This document shows positions 53,605 through 62,682 of a stretch of DNA of 64,000 bases, one piece after another; position 1 is the first letter of the stretch, and the number at the start of each line of letters is the position of its first letter. The DNA is from Croceitalea dokdonensis DOKDO 023 (GTDB lineage: Bacteria > Bacteroidota > Bacteroidia > Flavobacteriales > Flavobacteriaceae). The position numbers and the translations under genes were made by a program. The DNA lies in the NCBI RefSeq assembly GCF_001306415.1, contig NZ_LDJX01000001.1, forward strand, positions 682,001 through 746,000, read 5' to 3'. The notes beneath the pieces were generated by a model. It worked only from the letters and a program-made list of their open reading frames with translations. It did not search any database and had not been told where the DNA came from.

Positions 53605-54537
53605 CTAAATAGTGATGACCACATTTCCTCTTTTATGACCCATCTCCACATATTTATGAGCTTCGGCCATTTTTTCTAAAGAATATACTCTATCAATAAC
53701 AGGTCTTAGTTTCTCTTGTTCTGCTAACCTTTTTAAATTAAAAAAAGCTTCTTTTGGTGTTAATGGAGTGCCATGATCTATGGATATGTATTTGCCATTC
53801 AAAGCCAATACTTTTTTGCTCTTTTCTTTTAGTATCGATGATTTTGAGTTGCCTACGGCATCAATCACATATTTATACCTTTCCAATTGTTTTTCAGCAT
53901 TTTCTATCGTGTAGTCAATCACCTTATCACTTCCTAAAGAAGTTACTAATTCGAAGTTTCTACCACTACAAACACTAGTGACATGAGCACCCAAATGCTT
54001 CGCCAATTGAATGACCATTGTGCCTATACTTCCTGACGCTCCATAAATTAAAACATTGTCGCCCTTGTTTATGCTCGTCTTTTTTAATAAATGAGTAGCA
54101 AGCAAGCCACCATAAGGTATCGCTGCAGCTTCCTCAAAACTAAGATTTACAGGTTTTAGGGCTAGATTCCAATCTTCTGGTAAACAAATATATTCTGCAT
54201 AAGAACCAAAACGAAGTTTGGTAGGCGAGATTGAACCATACGCAAAAACCTCATCCCCAATTTCGAACAATGTTACATCTTTACCTTTACGCTCAACAAT
54301 ACCAGCTGTTACCATCCCCAATACAGGGTTTCTTGGACGGCCAAAACCAAATATGAGTTGGAGTATAAGTTTAGGAATGAAAGGTTCATTCATTCTCCGA
54401 ATTAGAACATCGCTTGTGGTAACTGAAGTTGCATGTATCTTTATTAGTACTTCATTAGCTTTTGGTGATGGTTTTTTTACATGACTTAGCACCAGATTAT
54501 CTACCTCCCCATATTTTAGACATTCTATTGCTTTCAT
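53605..54537 (-). CDS. NAD(P)-dependent MDR alcohol dehydrogenase / quinone reductase-like
   Basis: A 310-residue zinc-independent medium-chain dehydrogenase: KANEVLIKIHATSVTTSDVL near residue 25, GMVTAGIVERKGKDVTLFEIG near 75, cofactor loop VLIYGASGSIGTMVIQLAK near 140, and a C-terminal VEMGHKRGNVVI. No structural-zinc Cys cluster, so it belongs to the quinone oxidoreductase side of the family. It probably reduces an enone or quinone with NADPH. Start set at the ATG 54537; seven extra codons upstream are possible. Confidence 0.88.
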   Translation of the reverse strand: MKAIECLKYGEVDNLVLSHVKKPSPKANEVLIKIHATSVTTSDVLIRRMNEPFIPKLILQLIFGFGRPRNPVLGMVTAGIVERKGKDVTLFEIGDEVFAYGSISPTKLRFGSYAEYICLPEDWNLALKPVNLSFEEAAAIPYGGLLATHLLKKTSINKGDNVLIYGASGSIGTMVIQLAKHLGAHVTSVCSGRNFELVTSLGSDKVIDYTIENAEKQLERYKYVIDAVGNSKSSILKEKSKKVLALNGKYISIDHGTPLTPKEAFFNLKRLAEQEKLRPVIDRVYSLEKMAEAHKYVEMGHKRGNVVITI

Positions 54538-54622
54538 AATTGTTTTTGTTGATAGCAAAGTTGGTTAAAATGTGGGGTACAAAAGTTCGCATTTTGAAAT
54601 TGGAACAAACCTTTCCTTTTCA

Positions 54623-55528
54623 TTATTCCTTTTTAAGAGCATAGATAACTTTTGCATCTACCCAAAAAACATCTACATTTTCAAAATCGTCTGATCCAAC
54701 ATTTCTACTAAAGAAAAGGTACTTGCCATCTGGCGTTATACTTGCTGAAGCTTCCCAGGCGTTGGTGTTTATTTTATCTCCCAAATTAATTCCATTACCC
54801 CAAGTACCATCTTTTTGTTTAAAACTGATGTAAATATCTGAATCTCCATAACCATCTTCTCTTTGAGCATCAAATAACAAATACGATTCATCTGGTGCTA
54901 TAAAAGGATGGCTCAAAAAGGTTCCTTTATTTATTGCTTTGGGTAAGGCCTTGGGCTCTTCATGTTTACCGTTAATTAAACGCGAATAGCGAATTGGAAA
55001 CGTTGAATCATTCTCTTTATAGGTGTCAAAATAGTACGTCCCATTTGAAGATGATGAGAGGCGCATAATATACATAGAATCATTACTTACAGTTGGAGGT
55101 TCTAGTTTTTGTAATTCTGACCATCCAGATTCCGTTCTTTTTAAATATCTGTCACCTAAATGCATGGTTTGTCCATCTGGGGATATTACCGGTCTTCCTA
55201 TCCATGGAGATGCTATTTCAGATTTCTTCCATTCCCCATTAATTTCGCTGTATTTGTATTCGTAAAAAGCTGATTTTTTATTTTCTTCTCCTCTTCTAAT
55301 AAAATAAAACGCTTTCATATCTGGGGTGAATGCACTATTGACTTCATACAAATCCGTAGACACAAGACCTGGAGCAAATGGTAAAGGTCTTAATCCTGGT
55401 GGTTTTTGTCCCAGATATGGGTTTTTAATGGTTGGTATATTATTATCTTTAGTTTTTTGTTTTTTTGCATCACAAGATTGCAAAGAAAGTATTCCAGCGA
55501 TAAGTAGTGTTATGAAGGTCTTTTCCAT
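54623..55528 (-). CDS. PD40 (WD40-like) beta-propeller lipoprotein
   Basis: A 301-residue lipoprotein (leader MEKTFITLLIAGILSLQSC). At least four PD40-type repeats are visible, e.g. AFTPDMKAFYFIRRG, VISPDGQTMHLGDRY, FIAPDESYLLFDAQ and SITPDGKYLFFSRN. Such propellers resemble TolB and OmpA-associated proteins and bind peptides or carbohydrate. Start at 55528; an ATG four codons upstream is possible. It follows the outer membrane barrel gene by 28 bases, suggesting a pair. Confidence 0.85.
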   Translation of the reverse strand: MEKTFITLLIAGILSLQSCDAKKQKTKDNNIPTIKNPYLGQKPPGLRPLPFAPGLVSTDLYEVNSAFTPDMKAFYFIRRGEENKKSAFYEYKYSEINGEWKKSEIASPWIGRPVISPDGQTMHLGDRYLKRTESGWSELQKLEPPTVSNDSMYIMRLSSSSNGTYYFDTYKENDSTFPIRYSRLINGKHEEPKALPKAINKGTFLSHPFIAPDESYLLFDAQREDGYGDSDIYISFKQKDGTWGNGINLGDKINTNAWEASASITPDGKYLFFSRNVGSDDFENVDVFWVDAKVIYALKKE

Positions 55529-55556
55529 TTTGATATTCAAATTATTATTGTTTTTG

Positions 55557-56126
55557 CTAAAACCTATATCCTATACGCAAGTGCATATTTAATTCCATTT
55601 CACTTTTGTTGTTTAAATAACCAGCACGTTTAGCAAATGTGTAACTAAATCCTGCACCAAGACCTGCTTCATAATTAAAGTGTTTACCTAAATTTCTTCT
55701 AATTCCCCAAGTGGGTATAATAGAAAAATCACTTACCACAGGAGCATCGTCAGTATTGAATAAGACAAACCAATCTGGATGATAACCCATTTTTAAAGCA
55801 ATAAAGTTGCCACTATTCCCATCAATTCTTTTTGAGTTTTTTGAACGTTTTTCGAGGTTATAATAAAATCTTGGCTCCACAACTATTACAGGTGTTAGTA
55901 GAAATGGAGAATCATAATCATCATAATACGTAGATTCCCAAATACCAAAATCAAAACCAATCTCTGTTCTCAGTGCTAGGGTATTTGATAGTTTTGCTTC
56001 ATTATATGCCCAGATTCCTAGAACTCCAGTTTGTAATCCGAATGTTGATTTTTCTACACTTGTGTTTTGAGCTTTGGCGATTAATGTTAGTCCGCACAAA
56101 GTCAAGGTAATTAAAGTTTTTTTCAT
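55557..56126 (-). CDS. outer membrane beta-barrel protein
   Basis: A 189-residue protein with signal peptide MKKTLITLTLCGLTLIAKAQ and alternating strands (FGLQTGVLGIWAYNEAK, LALRTEIGFDFGIWES, NYEAGLGAGFSYTFAKR) ending in RIGYRF, the C-terminal aromatic signature of outer membrane proteins. Fits a small eight-stranded barrel of the PorT/OmpW-like sort. It precedes the PD40 lipoprotein. Confidence 0.75.
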   Translation of the reverse strand: MKKTLITLTLCGLTLIAKAQNTSVEKSTFGLQTGVLGIWAYNEAKLSNTLALRTEIGFDFGIWESTYYDDYDSPFLLTPVIVVEPRFYYNLEKRSKNSKRIDGNSGNFIALKMGYHPDWFVLFNTDDAPVVSDFSIIPTWGIRRNLGKHFNYEAGLGAGFSYTFAKRAGYLNNKSEMELNMHLRIGYRF

Positions 56127-56352
56127 GATGATGTTTTTTGATTAATGATGATTATTGATTGATTGATATTTGTATGAAGTTTACCTTCTTGAAAAAGTAG
56201 AATTAAGTAATGGTTTTAGTTATTTTGTTTTTTTGAAATGCTTCCGTTCGCTTTATTTGTTCTTCGAGATTCCATTCAAAATCAAATCTATTCTTTCAAA
56301 ATAAAAAGATTGAATCGAGTCCGATTTCAGTTCTTTGCTGGATGTAGTGCTA

Positions 56353-57414
56353 TTATATTTTCATATTCATTGCCTCAGTGACTTCACTCAACGTTCCAAT
56401 AGCTGTTTCTCTCGCTTTACTTATACCTTTAAGCAAAATATCCCTGACATAATCTTTATTTTTTTCAAGCTCTATTCTTTTTTTTCTAATAGGCTCAAAA
56501 TATGTGTTTATGGCTTCTTCTGTTAGCTGTTTAAGTTTTCCTGAACCTTGGTCGCCAATTTTATCAGCAATATCTGTTGGACTTTTATCTGAACATAAGG
56601 AAGCTAACTTAAGTAAGTTGGAAACCTCTGGTCTGTTTTCGGGGTCGTAAGATATGTAACGACTTGAATCAGTTTTGGCAGATTTTATTAGTTTTGCTGT
56701 TTCGTCAGCTGTTGACTTTATCATAATTGAATTGTTGCGACTTTTACTCATTTTTTGAATACCGTCTAACCCAAGAATAGTAGGGGTATCAGTAAAAAAT
56801 GCAACTGGTTCTGTAAAAATATTTTTATTGAATTTGGTATTAAAGCGCTTTGCAATTTTCCGAGTTAATTCTATATGAGGTAATTGATCTTTTCCAACAG
56901 GAACCACATTACTTTTACAAAACAAAATGTCAGCAGCTTGATGAACTGGATAGATATACATTCCTGCATTAATATTACTCAGTCCTGAAGCAGTAATTTC
57001 TTCTTTAACAGTTGGATTTTTGTTTAATTCTGAACTGGAAACTAATGTCAGAAATGGAATAGTTAGTTGATTTAATTCAGGAATATGACTATGTGGAAAA
57101 ATATGAGTTTTATAATTTTCAGGGTCTAATCCACAGGCTAAATAGTCCAAAGTTAGTTCATAGGTGAATTTTGAAATTTCATTAAAAACATTTCTATCTG
57201 TCAACACTTGATAATCAGCAATTAAAATATAAGTCTCAATTCCCAAGCTTTGTAATTTTAATCGGTTTATAATAGAGCCAAAATAGTGTCCAAGATGCAA
57301 ATTACCTGTAGGTCTATCTCCCGTTAATACGCGGTACTTTTGAGGATTCTTATACAAATCATTTTCTAATAATTTACTTTGCTCTTTTGCTTTTTCAAAA
57401 CTTTTATTTATCAT
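56353..57414 (-). CDS. trpS: tryptophanyl-tRNA synthetase, DRPTG type
   Basis: A 353-residue class I aminoacyl-tRNA synthetase for tryptophan: RVLTGDRPTGNLHLGHYFGS (HIGH motif), a catalytic loop IQKMSKSRNNSIMIK (KMSKS), and the specificity regions NINAGMYIYPVHQAADILF and VPVGKDQLPHIELTR. About 27 extra N-terminal residues precede the fold. The type resembles streptococcal TrpRS rather than the usual Bacteroidota enzyme (remembered as LTGIQSTG). At the position of His43 of the Geobacillus enzyme (IADLHSLT in normal Bacteroidota) it has Gln (IADYQVLT). Probably a second, acquired copy. Confidence 0.9.
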   Translation of the reverse strand: MINKSFEKAKEQSKLLENDLYKNPQKYRVLTGDRPTGNLHLGHYFGSIINRLKLQSLGIETYILIADYQVLTDRNVFNEISKFTYELTLDYLACGLDPENYKTHIFPHSHIPELNQLTIPFLTLVSSSELNKNPTVKEEITASGLSNINAGMYIYPVHQAADILFCKSNVVPVGKDQLPHIELTRKIAKRFNTKFNKNIFTEPVAFFTDTPTILGLDGIQKMSKSRNNSIMIKSTADETAKLIKSAKTDSSRYISYDPENRPEVSNLLKLASLCSDKSPTDIADKIGDQGSGKLKQLTEEAINTYFEPIRKKRIELEKNKDYVRDILLKGISKARETAIGTLSEVTEAMNMKI

Positions 57415-57476
57415 TTAGCTTGTTTGAATGAAACCTAACAATTAGTTAGGAATAATTAAAAATTTTTGTTCGCATA

Positions 57477-58154
57477 TTAACTTGATTCCTTGTGAGCAAA
57501 CGATTTATGTGGTTTACGAATCATTGCTATTCCAATCCATACAAACCAAACAATCTGACTAATCCCAAAAATTTCTTTGAATACGACGAAAGGTAAAATG
57601 GTTAGAATGCCTGCAAGCGCAACAAGTAGGCCTAAAAAGTTCAATGGTTTTGAGAAAAACGAATATTTTAAAGCTGCTATACTTAAAAGTAATACCCAAA
57701 TTGCTCCAACAATTTCATTTCCTCCACCAAGTCCTTCTGAAACAATACCAGTACTTGTCCAGATTGATATAGCTTTTTGTGGCTCCTCAATTCCAATTTT
57801 AATGACAGAATTAAGTCCAATATTTGCAATCATTCCACTGGCTATAACTAAGCCAACCCAGATTACTCCAAAAACAGAAGCGAGTATCGAAAAATTTGGC
57901 AAATTATCTTTTATTTTTTGGTGTATTGAAACAACTAATACAGCAAGTAAAATTCCAAATAAAACATAACTTATTAAGTTTGTTGTTGAAAGCATTACAT
58001 AGTTTTCAGACAAGAAGTTTACTCTTTCAATATCCGTTGCGTCTGCCTTTGGATACGCTAATATTCCACCATAAACTATAAACGCTATGATGTAGATTAA
58101 TCCAAGTGAAATTGAGCAAAATCCACCAAGTTTTTGTAATGTTTTTGTATTCAT
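57477..58154 (-). CDS. DUF4386-like six-helix membrane protein
   Basis: A 225-residue integral membrane protein with about six helices (about residues 11-30, 55-75, 86-110, 137-160, 165-185, 195-213). The opening KLGGFCSISLGLIYIIAF and overall layout resemble DUF4386 proteins. Function unknown. It lies 62 bases upstream of trpS on the same strand. Confidence 0.65.
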   Translation of the reverse strand: MNTKTLQKLGGFCSISLGLIYIIAFIVYGGILAYPKADATDIERVNFLSENYVMLSTTNLISYVLFGILLAVLVVSIHQKIKDNLPNFSILASVFGVIWVGLVIASGMIANIGLNSVIKIGIEEPQKAISIWTSTGIVSEGLGGGNEIVGAIWVLLLSIAALKYSFFSKPLNFLGLLVALAGILTILPFVVFKEIFGISQIVWFVWIGIAMIRKPHKSFAHKESS

Positions 58155-58219
58155 AATTATAAAAAGTTTCTTTTTAATAGGGTTGTGAATAGGGGATAAC
58201 TCACTATTTATGTTAAAGC

Positions 58220-58840
58220 TTATAACCAGCTAAAGCCTAACCCTATATTAAAGATTACTGCATCTCTGTGTGCATCTCCTTCTAAAGACGCACGACCCAA
58301 AACTAGTTTTGACTGCACATTAAGTGCGAAGTTTTTCTTTTTGTAAATTTCGTAACCTGTACTTGCCATAACAGCGCAACCAAAATTCCAATCGTCATTT
58401 ACATTGTCTTTAATATCATATAATGCTGGCGAATCTATTGCTAAACCAATTCCACCGTGAATCCACCAACGATCTTTTACCCAATATTGTAGCGATGGAA
58501 TAAAACCTCCGAAATGCCTGTCATTATCCTGAAATTCATAAATATTTCCTGGCATTGCGGCAGTAATGGCTAGTTTTTCATTTAACATATAGCCCAACTT
58601 TAAATCTGGTAAAACAAACGTTCCTTGAGATGTGTCGAACGTTTGAATACCTTCACTATCTTCTAAACTGATTAGACCTCCACCTACTGAAAATTCAATA
58701 ATAAAGCCATCTCGCTGTGTTGTTGTTGTTTCTGGATTTGCGTTTTGAGCGTATGTTATACTTGATACTAATGCAAAGGCTACGCAAGCCATTCTTGATA
58801 CCATTTGTTTTTTGATTGTTTTCATTTTAATTGATTTCAT
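58220..58840 (-). CDS. outer membrane beta-barrel protein
   Basis: A 206-residue secreted protein: after a charged start, the signal peptide SRMACVAFALVSSITYAQ, then alternating strands such as FIIEFSVGGGLISLED, KLGYMLNEKLAITAAMP, WIHGGIGLAIDSPALY and FNIGLGFSWL at the C-terminus. A small outer membrane barrel. I keep the ATG at 58840 because the leader in front matches other island leaders (ATCAAAAAGCGAACAATC); an ATG five codons later is possible. Confidence 0.72.
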   Translation of the reverse strand: MKSIKMKTIKKQMVSRMACVAFALVSSITYAQNANPETTTTQRDGFIIEFSVGGGLISLEDSEGIQTFDTSQGTFVLPDLKLGYMLNEKLAITAAMPGNIYEFQDNDRHFGGFIPSLQYWVKDRWWIHGGIGLAIDSPALYDIKDNVNDDWNFGCAVMASTGYEIYKKKNFALNVQSKLVLGRASLEGDAHRDAVIFNIGLGFSWL

Positions 58841-58936
58841 GATTGTTCGCTTTTTGATTTTTTGATTTTTGTTTCTGATGTTACAAGCATTAATAGCTAA
58901 TGCTTAAAAAAAAGTGGAATGTGTAATGAGTGATTT

Positions 58937-59098
58937 TTATTTTTTATGATTTTTTTTGGCACCATATTCTAATGCTGAACCTATGGCAATCCCTAAAACA
59001 AACCACAATTGCATATTTGAGGTCAAGTAACCAACTATAGCACCTAGTATAATCCCTATTCCTAATTTTAGACCCTTTCCACTTTTTTCAATTTTCAT
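58937..59098 (-). CDS. small glycine-zipper membrane protein
   Basis: A 53-residue protein with two hydrophobic segments (LGIGIILGAIVGYLTS and LWFVLGIAIGSALEYGA) and a basic C-terminus (KKNHKK). The GxxxG spacing suggests helix packing in the membrane. No family named. The ATG 59098 is used because the 16 upstream codons are unlike coding sequence. It sits downstream of the second 20-bp repeat array. Confidence 0.6.
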   Translation of the reverse strand: MKIEKSGKGLKLGIGIILGAIVGYLTSNMQLWFVLGIAIGSALEYGAKKNHKK

Positions 59099-59261
59099 TT
59101 TTGTTATAATTATTAGATTTTTGATAAAATTAAATAGACTTTGCAACCAAAAAGTTCTACTTTAAAAACCAGAACCAAATCTTTTAATCAGCAAACAGCA
59201 TTCTAATTAATTGATTTTGAATTTTTAGAATAACTGTTCCGATTTGATGGTACAAAGATGC

Positions 59262-59363
59262 GATGAACCTTGAAGCAACAGTAAACAGTTATGAAGCAAG
59301 AGTTAATAAGTTTAGCGCAGTACTATAAATTATGAGGCAAGACTATAAATTATGACGCATTTT
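59262..59363. repeat. 20/21-bp direct repeat array, copy B
   Basis: Five units start at 59262, 59283, 59304, 59324 and 59344 (spacings 21, 21, 20, 20). The clearest are TATAAATTATGAGGCA and TATAAATTATGACGCA; the others keep TTGAAGCA, TTATGAAGCA and TTTAGCGCA. It lies in a gene-free region (59099-59481) between the small membrane protein and the GNAT gene, and is homologous to the array at 51861-51940. Confidence 0.7.
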
Positions 59364-59481
59364 TAAATATTACCAAAGAAAACAACAAGCGGTCTATTAT
59401 TGTTAATAATTTATGAGGTAAAATTAATTGTCAACTTTAAAGAAAAGTTCTAGTTTAAAAATCAAAACTAATTTCAAGCCC

Positions 59482-60006
59482 CTAAAAGGATTTAAAAATT
59501 TTAGGGTGATTATTGGAAACAAACTTTTGGAAGCTTTCATTAGATATCGAGTTAGGGTACGTCATAACCAATAAATCAATTTTACGATCATCAATACTTG
59601 ATGGGACCTTATATTCGTGTAAGTTTAACTTAAACCCAAGTCGCTCATAAAATCGAATTCTTCTATTATTGATTGAGCTATCTGGTAATTCAACCTCTAA
59701 TAAAGTGGGATTAGAATTTCCCTTTATAAAATCTTCCAATATTTTGGCTCCATAACCTTTACTTCTTAGAGATTTTGTTACGGCAAAGTGATCTATGTAT
59801 TGAAAATCTTCAAAATCCCACCACATAACGAAACCGATGAACACATTCTTTTCAATGAATACATCAAACTTGTAAATAGGGTTTTCCAGTAAACATGATT
59901 GTGCCTCCAATGTTCTTCTCTCATAAACTGGAAAGGCTTCTTCATAAAGCCCCCAAGCTGAAGCGAAGTAGTCATCATCAATATTATTTAAATTGAGTTG
60001 TATCAT
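59482..60006 (-). CDS. GNAT family N-acetyltransferase
   Basis: A 174-residue GNAT enzyme. Motif A is FAVTKSLRSKGYGAKILEDF with the acetyl-CoA loop RxxGxG, and motif B is SINNRRIRFYERLGFKLN. Transfers an acetyl group from acetyl-CoA to an amine; the substrate is unknown. It begins 62 bases downstream of the amidohydrolase gene. Confidence 0.88.
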   Translation of the reverse strand: MIQLNLNNIDDDYFASAWGLYEEAFPVYERRTLEAQSCLLENPIYKFDVFIEKNVFIGFVMWWDFEDFQYIDHFAVTKSLRSKGYGAKILEDFIKGNSNPTLLEVELPDSSINNRRIRFYERLGFKLNLHEYKVPSSIDDRKIDLLVMTYPNSISNESFQKFVSNNHPKIFKSF

Positions 60007-60068
60007 AAACTAAAAGGACATTAATTATTTGTTTCCGATAAATGATTCATTTCCTGTTTTCACATGTA

Positions 60069-61628
60069 TTAATCGGCAAACTGCACGCGTATTAAAGGAC
60101 TGTTCAGTAAGCTTACAAAAGTTTTTACATTCATATGAAAACTACCAGCAGCCGTTTCTGTAAACGCCTTTAGTTCTCTGAGTTTTTCTTCATCATAATA
60201 CACACCGTTTAACAGTACTCCATTGATGCTTTTTGTATTATTTATATCCTGTAAGGGATTTTTATCCAGTAAAACCAAGTCTGCTTTTTTGCCTATTTCA
60301 ATGGTTCCATAATCCTCGATTGCATTTGAGTAGGTGGCTGGAACCATAGTTGCACTTTGTAAAGCTTCAAGGTTGGTCAACCCAGCAGAAGTCAATTCGT
60401 ATAATTCATCGTGCAAACTAAATCCGGCAAACACATAAGAGTCCATAACATCTGTTCCTGCCATAATGGGCACCCCCATTCTATGTGCCATGGATAGTTG
60501 ATTTTTCGAAGCTTCAAAAAATTGTTCACTTACATTTTCACCTTTTCTTTCTAGATTTTTTTCTTTGTTATGGTCTGTATCATATTTCCACCATAACCGC
60601 TTTCTAATGTTGGTTACATATTTTAGATTTTCATTGTTGGTAAACTCATTTTTATGCGCATTGGCCTCAAACTTCAAGGTCTGTAAGGTAGGTGTCCAAT
60701 AAGCTTTTTTTTGCTGCATTAAACGCATCAATGCTTTTGCTTGAACACTGTCAAACTGGTGTACAATCTTTGCTTTTGATTTAGAAAAATAGGCTTTCCA
60801 ATTCGTTGAATGCTTTAAACTATCCGTTTCCGGGAAACATTCGTACATGAATATTCGTCCGTGTTCAAAACTTCTTTGTCCTAGGTTAACCGCATCTTCC
60901 AAACTTAGAAACATGGGTTTATGACCTGCTAGATGCAACCCATATTCTGGTGCTTTTAATGCTAATGTTTTATAGGTGTCCTTTGGTAGCTGTTGGTACA
61001 CCTTAATAAAATCCACCTTTTCATTTTTATAGAATTGTAGCAATGAATCTACTTGGGATGGATTTTGCAGTTTAAAAAAGTCTGGTGCATCTTCAGGAAT
61101 GGCTTTTACACCATCCATTTGGTAACTGCTTTGTAATACGTATCTAGGTGTAACCCTGGTGTTAAGTTCTAAATCTTTATTCCATTGCAAACGTTCCTTA
61201 CTACCCACCCAATAACTATCCTTTTCATTCAATTGACCAGACATATCTCTTACCCCAGTAATGCCATTTGCGATGTACAGTGGATGATGCAACCATTCTG
61301 AATGTTGATCGGAATGGGTATGCATATCCCATAAACCTGGAATTAGGAATTTATCGGTGCCATCGATTATTAAAGCATCATCGGAAACTATGATATTTGT
61401 ACTATCAATTTTTGTAATACGAGAGTGCTCAATTAAAACAAACTGATGCTTAGCTATTTTACCTGTTTTAACATCGACAATACTTACATTTTTAATGATA
61501 GTTTCTTCGAAAGATTTTGGTGGTTGTAATGTATTCGTTGGCCATATATAAGCTGTTGCCATAACTATAACTACTATAGAAATTAATGCGCAACTAACTT
61601 TTAAAAAAAATAAAACTTTTTTCTTCAT
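60069..61628 (-). CDS. membrane-anchored amidohydrolase
   Basis: A 519-residue amidohydrolase superfamily member with an N-terminal membrane anchor (VSCALISIVVIVMATAYIW). Metal residues: GLWDMHTHSDQH near residue 97, DFIKVYQQ near 205 (likely carbamylated Lys), HLAGHKP and SFEHGR, and MAGTDVMDSYVFAG with the catalytic Asp. It resembles the paralogue at 52001-53434 in topology and ending. Its start ATG is only a few bases after the ancestral end of the DJ-1 gene. Confidence 0.88.
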   Translation of the reverse strand: MKKKVLFFLKVSCALISIVVIVMATAYIWPTNTLQPPKSFEETIIKNVSIVDVKTGKIAKHQFVLIEHSRITKIDSTNIIVSDDALIIDGTDKFLIPGLWDMHTHSDQHSEWLHHPLYIANGITGVRDMSGQLNEKDSYWVGSKERLQWNKDLELNTRVTPRYVLQSSYQMDGVKAIPEDAPDFFKLQNPSQVDSLLQFYKNEKVDFIKVYQQLPKDTYKTLALKAPEYGLHLAGHKPMFLSLEDAVNLGQRSFEHGRIFMYECFPETDSLKHSTNWKAYFSKSKAKIVHQFDSVQAKALMRLMQQKKAYWTPTLQTLKFEANAHKNEFTNNENLKYVTNIRKRLWWKYDTDHNKEKNLERKGENVSEQFFEASKNQLSMAHRMGVPIMAGTDVMDSYVFAGFSLHDELYELTSAGLTNLEALQSATMVPATYSNAIEDYGTIEIGKKADLVLLDKNPLQDINNTKSINGVLLNGVYYDEEKLRELKAFTETAAGSFHMNVKTFVSLLNSPLIRVQFAD

Positions 61629-61701
61629 TATTTAGCTTTTAGTAATCCCATTAAGTAACGTTGTAGCTTCCTCTTTTAAAAGATTTTTTTCAATTAGCTC
61701 T

Positions 61702-62607
61702 TCAAGTGTTTTTTTTTGCTTGTTCTGTGTTTTGAAGATTCAGCTGTGTTTTTGCTACTAATAACTGAAAGTTTTCATTGAAAAAATAAGGTTTACCAAA
61801 AGTGATTAAACGCATCCCTTTTTCTAACTTCTCTTTACTATCCTTAGCTCTTTGCACAGGCTTCACTCCTAAAGCATTCACCACAGCTTCCGCCGAAACT
61901 TTTGTGGAAGCTGGATTCTGCCCTGTTATAAACTTGCCAGAAATGACCACGTTTTCTAGCATAAAACTACTTTTTTGATATTTTGCACCTCTAGACTTTA
62001 CGGCATCTTCCAATAAAAATGGGAATTCATCTATCCATTTACTCTTAAAAATTTTTTCTTCCTCATTAGAAAATCCTGTAATCCTTTCATTATCTAAAAT
62101 ATAATTGTTTTGGTGTTTCACATTAATAAAGGCAGAAGTACCATGACAAACAGAAGCCAAAACTGTACCTTTTCGATTGTATAGATTTAGTATTATATCT
62201 TGTAATGAAGGGTCATATGGAACATCGAACATTGCACCCTTACCACCAATAATATAGATAGCATCATAGTCATCTGCGTCTACCTGTGAAGTGGCTACTG
62301 TTTGTGAAAGTATGGAAGCTGTATTCTTATTTGTAAAAAAAGCATTATTTTTTTCTTTGGTTGCGTCAAATTTATCTGCCACAACACTACCACCTTTAGG
62401 ACTAGCCACGGTAACCTTACTATTATTTGAAGTAAAAATATTGTAGGCATCTACAAACTCTTCAAACTCAAATCCTGGTCGTGTTTTACCATTATCTTTA
62501 CCGTAACTACTTACAATTATGAGCACATTCTTTTGATTTTTGGAAGCAGACTGTGCAAAAGTTATCATTGTAAACAATAACAGAACTACAGTTATATATT
62601 TTCTCAT
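61702..62607 (-). CDS. secreted DJ-1/PfpI family protein, frameshifted C-terminus
   Basis: A 301-residue protein with signal peptide YITVVLLLFTMITFAQS and a DJ-1/PfpI domain: NVLIIVSSYGKDNG near residue 28, YDAIYIIGGKGAMFDVP near 113 and nucleophile motif ASVCHGTSAFI. The coding frame ends just after an A9 tract (61708-61716 on the plus strand as T9). With eight A the frame would continue as TLEELIEKNLL...ITKS to a stop a few bases before the amidohydrolase start, clearly the ancestral end. It is a paralogue of the DJ-1 half at 48649-49419. Confidence 0.88.
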   Translation of the reverse strand: MRKYITVVLLLFTMITFAQSASKNQKNVLIIVSSYGKDNGKTRPGFEFEEFVDAYNIFTSNNSKVTVASPKGGSVVADKFDATKEKNNAFFTNKNTASILSQTVATSQVDADDYDAIYIIGGKGAMFDVPYDPSLQDIILNLYNRKGTVLASVCHGTSAFINVKHQNNYILDNERITGFSNEEEKIFKSKWIDEFPFLLEDAVKSRGAKYQKSSFMLENVVISGKFITGQNPASTKVSAEAVVNALGVKPVQRAKDSKEKLEKGMRLITFGKPYFFNENFQLLVAKTQLNLQNTEQAKKNT

Positions 62608-62682
62608 GATTTAAAATTTATTATTAGACAAAACTAAGTTTAAGCCATTCTTAAACCATTCTGTTTTATGAATCCGAACGAA

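Noticed and set aside
56353-57414. TrpRS paired with nitric oxide synthase, as in Deinococcus
   Set aside because: No nitric oxide synthase gene lies in the window.
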